18,083 nucleotides of DNA, taken from JAYEJW01 sp034716535. GTDB taxonomy: Bacteria > Pseudomonadota > Gammaproteobacteria > Chromatiales > Chromatiaceae. Under the pieces are notes generated by a model. The model saw nothing but the letters and a program-made list of their open reading frames with translations, did not search any database and was not told the origin of the DNA. Shown here piece after piece: positions 1-7,240 of the stretch (positions are counted from its first letter, which is position 1; the number at the start of each line of letters is the position of its first letter). The translations under genes and the position numbers were made by a program. The stretch spans positions 1-18,083 of the forward strand of contig JAYEJW010000012.1 in NCBI GenBank assembly GCA_034716535.1. The letters run 5' to 3'.

Positions 1-127
1 AACTCTCGTAAGCTCTTATCGGTGTTCTGCTCCACTGCCATACATTTCCAACTACATCGTATATTCCATTAAAACTAAACTCATTTACAGGGCATGAACT
101 TGCATAATGGTAAAAGTCTAAATTCGC
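1..127 (-). pseudogene. OvoA-like (FGE/SUMF1-fold) enzyme fragment, runs off the left end
   Basis: Read on the minus strand from about 127 to 1, one frame is open throughout and translates through ANLDFYHYASSCPVNEF and then GIYDVVGNVWQWSRTP. The GxYDVxGNVWQW pattern is the signature of formylglycine-generating-enzyme-like domains. The preceding HYASSCPVN and the following TPI resemble 5-histidylcysteine sulfoxide synthase (OvoA), the iron enzyme that couples cysteine to histidine in ovothiol synthesis. Only about 42 residues are visible. There is no start codon, and the 5' part of the gene is absent, replaced by the antiporter fragment. Composition is about 38% GC by my count of 1-120, far below the rest of the window. 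The frame differs from that of the adjacent chimera, whose last 15 codons overlap it. It is a genuine fragment of the family, but whether it was joined by recombination or by misassembly cannot be told from here. Confidence 0.6.
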
Positions 128-704
128 AGGACGCGAAAAAAACCGAGAGCAGGACGACCAGCAGAAAACCCTCCCGATTGGCCTGGGCTGCCAGATGATG
201 CAGGACGAAGGGAAGCAGGAAACGGCCGAAACCGATGAGAAGCGCCAGCATGCCCGTCAGCACGAGGGCCCGCTCCCATAGGGGGATGTCCGCTGATAGG
301 GGCGCGGTTGTCAACAGCAAGGGCACCAGTGTCAGCAGGGGCACCACGGCCAAGTCCTGCATCAGCAGGATCGCGAAGGCCGTCGTTCCGTGCTCGCTGG
401 CGATTTCGCCGCGCTCCTGGAGCAACTGTATGACGAAGGCGGTCGAGGACATGGCGAAGGTCGCCCCGATCAACAAGGAAACACGCCAGTCGTGCTGAAA
501 AAAGTGAAAAGGAAAGGCGTTGGCGACGACGAACAGCACGATGCCCCCGACCGTCAGGGCGAGGGTGCGATCGAGGCTCTCGGGCCGGCTGCGGTGCAGG
601 GTGCAGCCGCAGCGGCTGCAGCGTACGCCGCCGGCGAGAGGCATCGGCGGGTTGCGTTGCAGCAGCCCACACTCGTGGCATTCGGTGATCTGGTCCAGGG
701 ACAT
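81..704 (-). pseudogene. Chimeric remnant: PqiA-type N-terminus fused to a truncated CPA2/Kef antiporter core
   Basis: This is a 207-residue frame. I place the start at the ATG at 704, because the protein then opens MSLDQITECHECG like PqiA-family proteins; an in-frame start at 812 only adds unrelated residues. Residues 1 to about 66 carry two CxxC pairs (C9/C12 and C29/C32, a PqiA rubredoxin-like zinc ribbon), the RSRPESLDRTLAL stretch and the first membrane helix ending NAFPF. From about residue 73 (near nucleotide 488) the sequence changes to the core of a CPA2 cation/proton antiporter: ATFAMSSTAFVIQLL, then HGTTAFAILLMQDLAVVPLL and two further helices. It breaks off after VFFAS near nucleotide 130, and the last 15 residues are out-of-frame translation of the OvoA-like piece. 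The antiporter lacks its first helices and everything after the middle, so it should not transport. PqiA and Kef domains are not known as a normal fusion. Confidence 0.7.
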
Positions 705-972
705 ACAACGACGTGCTCGCTTCGGGACGAGTAGGTGGATGTGGCTTGACGGCCAAAGTCCGTGCAAACGAAAACCTCTCAGTTTGGACGCTTGTTCGAG
801 GGGAAAGGTCACATTTCTGGTCCGAGGCGAAACGGATCGTGGGATTTGCAGGCCATCGAAAATCCCGGCACGGAGCTGCGCGATCGGCGAAAATATGTAT
901 AGGCGGGCGGTCCCCGGTTTTTGGACGTCTCGAGCAATTCAAGGCCCGCTTTGTGAGAGCGAGGGGTGAAGC

Positions 973-3816
973 ATGTCCGACACCAACGCCTTGGTGCTTG
1001 ACATCGCCGTTCTGGAATGGCTGATCGCCTTTGCAGGACTGGCGATTCTCGGTCTTGTGGGTGCCTGGGTCAGCTGCCGGAGCTGTCAGGAGTTACGGGG
1101 CGTGCATGCCCGCAGCACCGCGCCCGCCAGTCCGGGACGCTGGCACAACCTGAGCGTCGGCGAAGCGCTGGAGAGGCTCGAAAGCCTCAGGGAGGGGCTC
1201 GCGTCCGAAGATGCTCGGCGGCGTCTCGCCCAGCACGGACCCAACCGGCTGCCCGAGGCGAAGCCGCCCAGCGCCTTGGTGCGTTTCCTGTCCCAGTTCC
1301 ACAACGTACTGATCTATGTGCTGCTCGCGGCAGGGGCGGTGACTGCGCTCTTGCAGCACTGGCTGGACGCCGGAGTCATCTTTGGCGTTGTGCTCGTCAA
1401 CGCGCTCATCGGGTTCCTGCAGGAGGGCAAGGCGGAAGACGCCCTGCGGGCGATCCGGCAGATGCTCTCCCCGCACGCGATGGTCTGGCGCAGCGGTCGC
1501 CTGGTTACCGTAAATGCCTGGGAGCTGGTGCCCGGCGACGTTGTGCCGCTGCAGCCAGGCGACAAGATTCCGGCGGACCTGCGCCTGTTCCGGTCCAAGG
1601 GCCTGCAAGTCGAGGAGGCCGCCCTGACCGGGGAGTCCGTACCGGTGGAGAAGGGTGTCGACCCCGTTCCCCGCGAAACGGTCCTCGCCGACCGCCGCTG
1701 CATGGCCTATTCGGGAACCCTGGTGACCCACGGACAAGGCGCGGGCGTCGTCGTGGCGACCGGCGTTTACACCGAGATCGGCCGCATCAGCGCCATGGTG
1801 GCCGGCGTTCAGCAGCTGACCACCCCGCTTCTGCGCCAGATGGCCCAGTTCGGCCGCTGGCTGACCGCGGCCATCCTGCTGCTCGCGGCAGCGAGCTTCG
1901 CCTTCGGCGTGCTGGTCAGGGACTACACCGCCGCCGAGATGTTCCTCGCGTCGGTGGGGCTGGCGGTCGCCGCCATCCCCGAGGGGCTGCCCGCCATCAT
2001 GACCATCACGCTGGCCATCGGCGTGCAGCGCATGGCGGGGCGCAATGCCATCATCCGGCGCCTGCCGGCGGTCGAGACCCTGGGGACCGTGGGTGTCATC
2101 TGCTCGGACAAGACCGGCACCCTGACACGAAACGAGATGACGGTAAGCACCATTGTGACCGCCGAGCACGGGCTGGCGCTCACAGGCACCGGCTACGATC
2201 CCCACGGCGCCTTCGTGCTCGACGGGCAGGCGTATTCGCCCCAAGGCGACGCGATGCTGCTCGAGGCGCTCCGGGCCGTGCTCCTGTGCAACGACGCCGC
2301 CCTGGAGCGGAGCGACGGCGACTGGCAGGTCCACGGTGACCCCATGGAAGGCGCGCTGCTCATCGCCGGCGTCAAGGCCGGTCTGGACCCCGAGACAGAG
2401 ACCAAGGTCTACCCGCGCACCGACCTCATTCCCTTCGAGACCGAACACAGGTTCATGGCGACGCTGCATCACAGCCATGAGGGAGAGGCATTCATCTTCC
2501 TAAAAGGCGCACCGGAGGCGGTTCTCGACATGTGCGCACACCAAGGCGCGGCCGCCGGCTTCGAGCCCCTGGACCGGCAGTCCTGGCAAGAGCGCGTGGA
2601 GGCGTTGGCAGCGGGGGGGCAACGGGTGCTTGCGGTGGCCGTCAAGCCGGGCGAGAGTCACAGGTCGGAGCTGGATTTCGCGGACCTGGGGGACGATCTG
2701 GTGCTGCTCGCACTGTTCGGCCTCATGGACCCACCCCGGGCAGAGGCCATCGAGGCCGTGCGCGAATGCACGAACGCCGGCATCCGGGTCAAGATGATTA
2801 CCGGGGATCATGCTGCAACGGCCCGTGCCATCGCCCACCGCGTGGGCCTGGCGAGTCCCGATGCCGTCCTCACCGGACGCGAGCTCGATGCCATGGACGA
2901 CGCGGAGCTGGGGCGGCGGGTGGCGGGGGTGGACGTCTATGCACGGGTCACGCCGGAGCACAAGCTACGGCTCGTCCAACTGCTGCAGGCGGCGGGCATG
3001 GTCGTGGCGATGACCGGAGATGGGGTCAACGATGCCCCCGCCCTGAAACGCGCCGACGTAGGGGTGGCCATGGGCGTGAACGGCACGGAAGCGGCCAAGG
3101 AGGCCGCCGAGATGGTGCTGGCGGATGACAACTTCGCCTCCATCGTCAATGCGGTGGAGGAGGGGCGTACGGTCTACGACAATCTGAAGAAGGCTATCCT
3201 TTTCATCTTGCCGACGAACGGCGGCGAGGCCCTGGTGATCCTGGGCGCTATCCTGTTCGGTTTTCACCAGTTCCCGCTGACGCCGGTCCAGATCCTCTGG
3301 GTCAATATGATTACGGCGGTCACCTTGGCCCTGGCGCTGGCCTTCGAGCCGCCGGAGCCGGGCGTGATGCTCCGCCCGCCGCGGAACCCGCGCGAGCCCG
3401 TGCTGACGGCCATGTTCCTGTGGCGCATCGCCTACGTCTCGCTCATCCTCATGGGCGGCACTTTCGGCCTGTTCCTGTGGGAGATGGACCGGGGGGCGAG
3501 CATCGAGCACGCACGTACCGTCGCCGTGAACACCCTTGTAGTGTTCGAGGTCTTTTACCTCTTCAACTCCCGCTATATCACCGCTCCTGTCCTGAACCGG
3601 CAGGGTCTGCTGGGCAATCGCTACGTCCTGCTCGCCGTGGGTCTCCTGATCTTGTTCCAGCTCGGCTTCACCTACCTTGGGCCCATGCAGGCCTTGTTCG
3701 GGACCGCATCCATCAGCGCCGCGATCTGGGGCCGCATCGTCCTGGTGGCTTCTTCGGTGCTGGTGCTGGTCGAGCTTGAAAAGGCTCTGGTCCGGCGTAT
3801 GGGCTGGCGGGGCTGA
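973..3816 (+). CDS. P2-type cation-transporting ATPase
   Basis: A 947-residue P-type ATPase, complete from the N-terminal cation-ATPase domain to the C-terminal helices. Visible landmarks are the actuator motif TGES (219-222), PEGLPA in helix M4 (P336-E337), the phosphorylation site CSDKTGTLT (D379), the nucleotide-binding KGAPE (511-515), DPPR, TGDHAATARAI and the hinge TGDGVND (681-687). It pumps cations across the inner membrane at the expense of ATP. The PEGL motif and N749/E752 in M5 place it in the SERCA/PMCA-like P2 group. In M6 the sequence is WVNMITAVTLAL: the ligands N778 and T781 are kept, but the aspartate that follows in SERCA (D800) is A782, so Ca2+ specificity should not be assumed. 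An extra hydrophobic segment (about 15-35) precedes the usual N-terminus. The ATG follows a GAGGGGTG Shine-Dalgarno. The DUF302 gene 100 bp downstream may be co-transcribed. Confidence 0.93.
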   Translation: MSDTNALVLDIAVLEWLIAFAGLAILGLVGAWVSCRSCQELRGVHARSTAPASPGRWHNLSVGEALERLESLREGLASEDARRRLAQHGPNRLPEAKPPSALVRFLSQFHNVLIYVLLAAGAVTALLQHWLDAGVIFGVVLVNALIGFLQEGKAEDALRAIRQMLSPHAMVWRSGRLVTVNAWELVPGDVVPLQPGDKIPADLRLFRSKGLQVEEAALTGESVPVEKGVDPVPRETVLADRRCMAYSGTLVTHGQGAGVVVATGVYTEIGRISAMVAGVQQLTTPLLRQMAQFGRWLTAAILLLAAASFAFGVLVRDYTAAEMFLASVGLAVAAIPEGLPAIMTITLAIGVQRMAGRNAIIRRLPAVETLGTVGVICSDKTGTLTRNEMTVSTIVTAEHGLALTGTGYDPHGAFVLDGQAYSPQGDAMLLEALRAVLLCNDAALERSDGDWQVHGDPMEGALLIAGVKAGLDPETETKVYPRTDLIPFETEHRFMATLHHSHEGEAFIFLKGAPEAVLDMCAHQGAAAGFEPLDRQSWQERVEALAAGGQRVLAVAVKPGESHRSELDFADLGDDLVLLALFGLMDPPRAEAIEAVRECTNAGIRVKMITGDHAATARAIAHRVGLASPDAVLTGRELDAMDDAELGRRVAGVDVYARVTPEHKLRLVQLLQAAGMVVAMTGDGVNDAPALKRADVGVAMGVNGTEAAKEAAEMVLADDNFASIVNAVEEGRTVYDNLKKAILFILPTNGGEALVILGAILFGFHQFPLTPVQILWVNMITAVTLALALAFEPPEPGVMLRPPRNPREPVLTAMFLWRIAYVSLILMGGTFGLFLWEMDRGASIEHARTVAVNTLVVFEVFYLFNSRYITAPVLNRQGLLGNRYVLLAVGLLILFQLGFTYLGPMQALFGTASISAAIWGRIVLVASSVLVLVELEKALVRRMGWRG

Positions 3817-3916
3817 GTACATGGGCCGGGGCGGAGGCGCGCCTTCGATGGTCGTTTTCGGCAGTGTCTTTACCGAGAGCGTGTAAACTTATCAATTTCT
3901 TCGGAGGGTGAAGAAC

Positions 3917-4330
3917 ATGATCTACGCATTCGGTGTCGAGTTACGTACGCCATTCAACGAGGCGTTGGAGCAGGTCACACGGGCGATGCAGGAAGAAGGA
4001 CTCGGCGTCGTCAGCGACGTTGACGTACAGGCGGTGATGCACAAGAAGCTGCAGGAGGAGATCCCCCACTATCGGATCCTGGGCGCCTGCGCGCCTCTCC
4101 TTGCCAAGCGGGTGATGGAGGCGGATCCGGAGGCGGGGGCGCTGCTGCCCTGCAACATCATCGTGCGGGAAATCACCCCGGAGCTGACGGGCGTCACCTT
4201 CATGGACCCCGAGGCCGTCTTCGGCCTGTCCGACGAAGAGGCTGTTCGCGAGGCGGGCCGGGAGGCACGGCGGATGATCGAGGCGGTCAGGGATCGCCTG
4301 ACGGGGCAGCATCCGGTCGATCTTACGTGA
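3917..4330 (+). CDS. DUF302 family protein
   Basis: A 137-residue single-domain protein matching DUF302 along its length: the opening YAFGVELRTPFNEALEQV, EEGLGVVSDVDVQAVMHKKL, the core YRILGACAPLLAKRVMEADP, the LLPCNIIVRE strand, and FMDPEAVFGL. The two cysteines, in GAC and LPCN, are the usual family pair. There is no signal peptide or membrane segment, so it is probably cytoplasmic. The function of DUF302 is not established. I take the ATG at 3917 because the Shine-Dalgarno CGGAGGG (3902-3908) sits eight bases upstream; the in-frame GTG at 3908 overlaps that site and cannot be the main start. The gene follows the P-type ATPase with a 100-bp gap on the same strand, which suggests a shared transcript, though no promoter or terminator could be made out between them. 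Confidence 0.88.
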   Translation: MIYAFGVELRTPFNEALEQVTRAMQEEGLGVVSDVDVQAVMHKKLQEEIPHYRILGACAPLLAKRVMEADPEAGALLPCNIIVREITPELTGVTFMDPEAVFGLSDEEAVREAGREARRMIEAVRDRLTGQHPVDLT

Positions 4331-4356
4331 CTGTCGGAGTTCGGGAGCTTTTCCGT

Positions 4357-4378
4357 GGTCGGCGCTAGGGCGCTGACC
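4357..4378. other. Hairpin between convergent genes
   Basis: GGTCGGCGC and GCGCTGACC form a nine-pair stem (one G-U) around a TAGG loop, between the 3' ends of the DUF302 gene and the EF-hand gene. No convincing U-run follows on either strand, so termination activity is uncertain. Apart from this and the repeat end at 4461, the 141-bp gap shows nothing. Confidence 0.4.
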
Positions 4379-4460
4379 GGCGTTTGCAGTAGGTCACCTG
4401 CACACGCATACCGCCAGACGAGTCATCGACCGCGACCCCGGCGGACGGATAGCGGGGGCT

Positions 4461-4477
4461 GGGACGAGGTACTAGGG
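4461..4477 (+). repeat. Isolated end of the 13.6-kb MITE-like repeat
   Basis: GGGACGAGGTACTAGGG matches the right inverted end of the structured element at 13629-13905 at 16 of 17 positions (ACGAGGTACTAGGG is identical). No internal part of that element is recognisable on either side, so this is either a solo or decayed end, or the end of a different family member. It supplies the last proline and the TAG stop of the EF-hand gene read on the minus strand. Confidence 0.55.
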
Positions 4478-6709
4478 TTTCGGCTCCTCTGCCGCGGGTT
4501 TCCGGGGTTGCTGCGTAGCCTGTTCCACCCTGGTTGCGATCTGGTCACGCCATTTGGCGAGGTAACCTTCCTCCCATAGGTAACCGAAGACGATCAACAG
4601 CAGCGTCAGGACGCCATAAAGCGTCCAAGGCGTCCTGTGCTGTGCGTAGGGGTCACGCATGGAGCGCTTCGCCCCGGGCGGCAGCGCGGCTACATGGGTC
4701 AGTGAGGCGCCGAACGGGAGGTTGATCATCGCCTTGGTGTTCACCGCCCAGCCGTTCGCGTCCAACAGAGGGGCCAGATTGCGGCGCCGCAGCTTCAGGT
4801 AGGCGATAACCATCGACGGCCCGGAGATCACAAGCAGCAGGCCGAGGACAGCCAGCGGCATCTGCCATAGGCTCAGCTGCATGAGTCCGGTCAGAACCGA
4901 TGCCACCGCAGTGCCGATGGCGCCCAGTGCAAGGCCGATCGCGGCGAAGATTCCGGCGAACTTGCCGACATCGAACGGCGCGGCATCCTTCGCCTTGCCT
5001 TCGCCGGCCTGTTTGGACAGGTCGGCAACGCCTGCTGCCGCCCTGCTCTCGACCGCCTTGTCGCCGGCGGCCGCCATTTTCTCGATCTGCTCCTGGATCA
5101 TCCGGCCGACGCGCTTGTAGGGCGACCAGAAGGCCTGTCTGACGCTGATCGGGTGCTCCACCAGCTTGGTGATGGTGGCGTCCCAATCATTGCCCTTGCG
5201 GTCGTAGAACACGCCGTTGCGCCCGACCATCAGGTCATCCGAATCGCCGTCGGTTATTCCCACGACGATGTTCATGGTCTCGTCGCTGCCTTTGCGCTTG
5301 CAATTGCAATAGGTCAGGAAGGTACGGGATCGCCCCGCCATGCTGCTGTGCTTGGCTACGTCGTCGACCTTGATGCAGAGGTCACAGCTACGGGTGTCCA
5401 GGTATAGCGTGCCCGTCTGGAAGATCGCGTGTTTCCCGGGTGTATAGAAGTCGCGGAACGCCACGAAGTTGTTGAGCAGTTCGAACAGGTCGCGGTGATA
5501 GCGGATCAGTCTGTCCACCGAGCCGATGCCTTCCATCTCCTCCATGAGCTCCTTGTCCTTGGCGAACAGGATACCGATCGCCTCGCGGCTGCCGTTGGAC
5601 AGCAGCTCGCGGATCCCCTCGAGTGCGAGCGACTCGACCATTGCGCCTTCCTTGTCGGCCAGCCAGGCTTCGTGAAGGGCGAATTTGGCGTCGAGCTTCA
5701 TCCATTGCTCGTTGCTCAGACCATCGATGGTGCCGAATAGGGGAGCGGCGACGTCGTTGCGCAGGTTCTCGATCGCCTCGCCCCACGCCGGATTGACTCC
5801 CGTTTCCAGGGGCAACGGCTTGTCGGCTGCGACGGTGGCCAAGGGGAAGGCGGCCAGCTCGGCGGTCGCCGGTGACAGGGTGCTCGGTGAAATGGCCTCG
5901 TAGTCGCCTTGGGCAGGATTCAGAGAGTCCGCAGCGCGGTCATCGAATTCTGCGACTCGGCAGCGGGTGAAGTAGTCGTCGACCTTTTCCTTCACTCCGT
6001 TGAAGACCTTCGAGGCATTCGGGGTCCTGTCGCCAAAAGGGAGGATGTTGTCCGCGTCCGCCTCGGCTTTCTTCCACCAGCGGTCGTAGGCCTCGGCCTG
6101 ACGGAAAAACTCGTCGACCTGTTCCTCGGAAACACCGGGCTGTCCCGAGCGGTCATTCTCCGAGCCCATGCACCCGATGATCTGCTCGATCGCCTGCTTG
6201 GTCGCTTCATCACTTGCCGACTCCGGCGGGATGATGCCGTCGCCGTTGAACGGCGTATTGGCGAAGATCTTCGCCGTGTCCGCGGTATCTTCGGTGGTTA
6301 TGACCTCAGCGCCCGGTTTGTGCAGGATACTAAGGATCTCACGCGCCGAGCGCAGCAGGGTACTCGCCTCCTCGGTGTCCTCGCGTACCGCGGACAGCGG
6401 CAACGCTTCGGCGCGCCCGGTGAGGTCGTTCGGGTCCTTGAGCAGCGACCCTGCCCACTTGACCGCCGCGATAAGCTCCGGCGGACGAATCTGACCGTCG
6501 TCGTCCGTGTCGATTAGCTGCAGCGTGCGCTCGTCGAACTCCAGGCGATGCGTCGGGCAGCTCAATGCCGCCCACAGCTTCTGGTCGAGCTCGTCGAGCG
6601 CCATCAGGTCGGCCCCCGTTTCGAGGCGGACCTGGTCAAAGCCGCCCGACCGAAGGAACCGCCAGCGGTGCGGGCGGCTTTCCGCCGCTGAATTGGTGTT
6701 GGGCGCCAT
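4472..6709 (-). CDS. EF-hand membrane protein of unknown function
   Basis: A 745-residue protein I cannot assign to a named family. Near the N-terminus is a canonical calcium-binding EF-hand loop, DTDDDGQIRPPE (67-78), with all ligand positions filled. A second, degenerate loop (FNGDGIIPPES) lies about 90 residues later. A long soluble region follows, with a cysteine group CDLC...CNC near two-thirds of the length that could bind metal, and a conserved-looking DGDSDDLMVGRNGVFYDRKG stretch. Three hydrophobic helices lie at about 584-612, 616-640 and 695-714, then a short charged tail. Most of the protein should therefore be a soluble domain anchored by the C-terminus. I chose ATG 6709 (weak GGAAAAG upstream); an in-frame TTG at 6727 with GGAAGGGA close by would add six residues. 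The stop codon falls in the repeat end at 4461. It converges on DUF302 and diverges from the small gene at 6928. Confidence 0.75.
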   Translation of the reverse strand: MAPNTNSAAESRPHRWRFLRSGGFDQVRLETGADLMALDELDQKLWAALSCPTHRLEFDERTLQLIDTDDDGQIRPPELIAAVKWAGSLLKDPNDLTGRAEALPLSAVREDTEEASTLLRSAREILSILHKPGAEVITTEDTADTAKIFANTPFNGDGIIPPESASDEATKQAIEQIIGCMGSENDRSGQPGVSEEQVDEFFRQAEAYDRWWKKAEADADNILPFGDRTPNASKVFNGVKEKVDDYFTRCRVAEFDDRAADSLNPAQGDYEAISPSTLSPATAELAAFPLATVAADKPLPLETGVNPAWGEAIENLRNDVAAPLFGTIDGLSNEQWMKLDAKFALHEAWLADKEGAMVESLALEGIRELLSNGSREAIGILFAKDKELMEEMEGIGSVDRLIRYHRDLFELLNNFVAFRDFYTPGKHAIFQTGTLYLDTRSCDLCIKVDDVAKHSSMAGRSRTFLTYCNCKRKGSDETMNIVVGITDGDSDDLMVGRNGVFYDRKGNDWDATITKLVEHPISVRQAFWSPYKRVGRMIQEQIEKMAAAGDKAVESRAAAGVADLSKQAGEGKAKDAAPFDVGKFAGIFAAIGLALGAIGTAVASVLTGLMQLSLWQMPLAVLGLLLVISGPSMVIAYLKLRRRNLAPLLDANGWAVNTKAMINLPFGASLTHVAALPPGAKRSMRDPYAQHRTPWTLYGVLTLLLIVFGYLWEEGYLAKWRDQIATRVEQATQQPRKPAAEEPKP

Positions 6710-6858
6710 ATTCGCTTTTCCGATCAATCCCTTCCAAGAACCCGCATGCTACCCATTCGTAAATGGTGCTTGAACGATAACCTATTTTCTCTATCACGGC
6801 GGTGCCGGTTTGCGTCGATCGGCGTGGGCACGCGTTACATCTTGAAACAACTTGGAGC

Positions 6859-6886
6859 TTGGCAAATAAGCAAACGCTGATATACT
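6859..6886 (+). promoter_or_regulatory. Sigma-70 promoter of the small gene
   Basis: TTGGCA (6859-6864), a 16-bp spacer and TATACT (6881-6886) preceded by an extended -10 TGA. Each hexamer is one base from consensus. Predicted transcription begins near 6893, giving a leader of about 35 nucleotides before the ATG at 6928. Confidence 0.7.
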
Positions 6887-6927
6887 AATTTCCAACTTGA
6901 AACTGAACCGAAGTTAGGAGAAACGAA

Positions 6928-7095
6928 ATGTTAGGTGCACTTGCTGCTATCGCACTGGTCGTCGGCGGAATCTCCGCGACCGCAGTGTTGACCGAAGATG
7001 CGCGTAATGGCGCTGCCGAGACCCGCGAGCCGGTGGTCGAGGTCCAGGCGATCGAGAGCGCAGACTCGGCATCCGAGGACGGGTTCGGCTTCTAA
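6928..7095 (+). CDS. Small membrane-anchored or exported protein, unknown function
   Basis: A 55-residue reading frame, ATG to TAA. Residues 3-21 (GALAAIALVVGGISATAVL) form one hydrophobic helix, either a signal peptide or a membrane anchor. The rest is acidic (TEDARNGAAETREPVVEVQ and onwards) and ends DGFGF. I do not recognise it. The support for a real gene is unusually complete for its size: a near-consensus promoter 40 bp upstream, AGGAG (6916-6920) seven bases before the ATG, and an intrinsic terminator 22 bp after the stop. It is monocistronic, with no partner on its strand. It sits between the divergent EF-hand gene and the 3' end of the histidine kinase. If the helix is uncleaved, the acidic tail would face the periplasm or cytoplasm according to topology, which cannot be settled here. 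Confidence 0.75.
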   Translation: MLGALAAIALVVGGISATAVLTEDARNGAAETREPVVEVQAIESADSASEDGFGF

Positions 7096-7116
7096 AGCTG
7101 GCTGTCCGACCTCACC

Positions 7117-7155
7117 AAAAGCCCCGACGCCTACGCGGCGCCGGGGCTTTTTTTT
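7117..7155 (+). terminator. Strong intrinsic terminator
   Basis: AAAAGCCCCG...CGGGGCTTTTTTTT: a GC-rich stem (GCCCCG/CGGGGC, with inner GCC/GGC pairing) followed by eight T. It ends the small gene. On the opposite strand the stem is followed by TTTT, so it probably also stops transcripts leaving the histidine kinase gene. Confidence 0.9.
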
Positions 7156-7240
7156 GCCCATCAAGCCCTGCAGCCGGCTTTGCTGACCCCATTGCTTGCT
7201 GTCGTGACCATCAGGGATTGCGGGGCCGCGCCGCAAGCAT

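Noticed and set aside
1093..2478. Opposite-strand 461-residue frame within the ATPase gene
   Set aside because: It mirrors the ATPase in a high-GC region, has low-complexity G/R/Q-rich content and no domain; the sense frame carries every P-type motif.
2965..3822. Opposite-strand 285-residue frame at the ATPase 3' end
   Set aside because: Charged, repetitive composition typical of antisense translation of membrane helices; no start signal or domain.
3908..4330. GTG start for the DUF302 gene
   Set aside because: The GTG lies in the Shine-Dalgarno that serves ATG 3917.
5909..6517. Plus-strand 202-residue frame opposite the EF-hand gene
   Set aside because: The minus-strand frame contains a canonical EF-hand and coherent helices; this one shows no motif.
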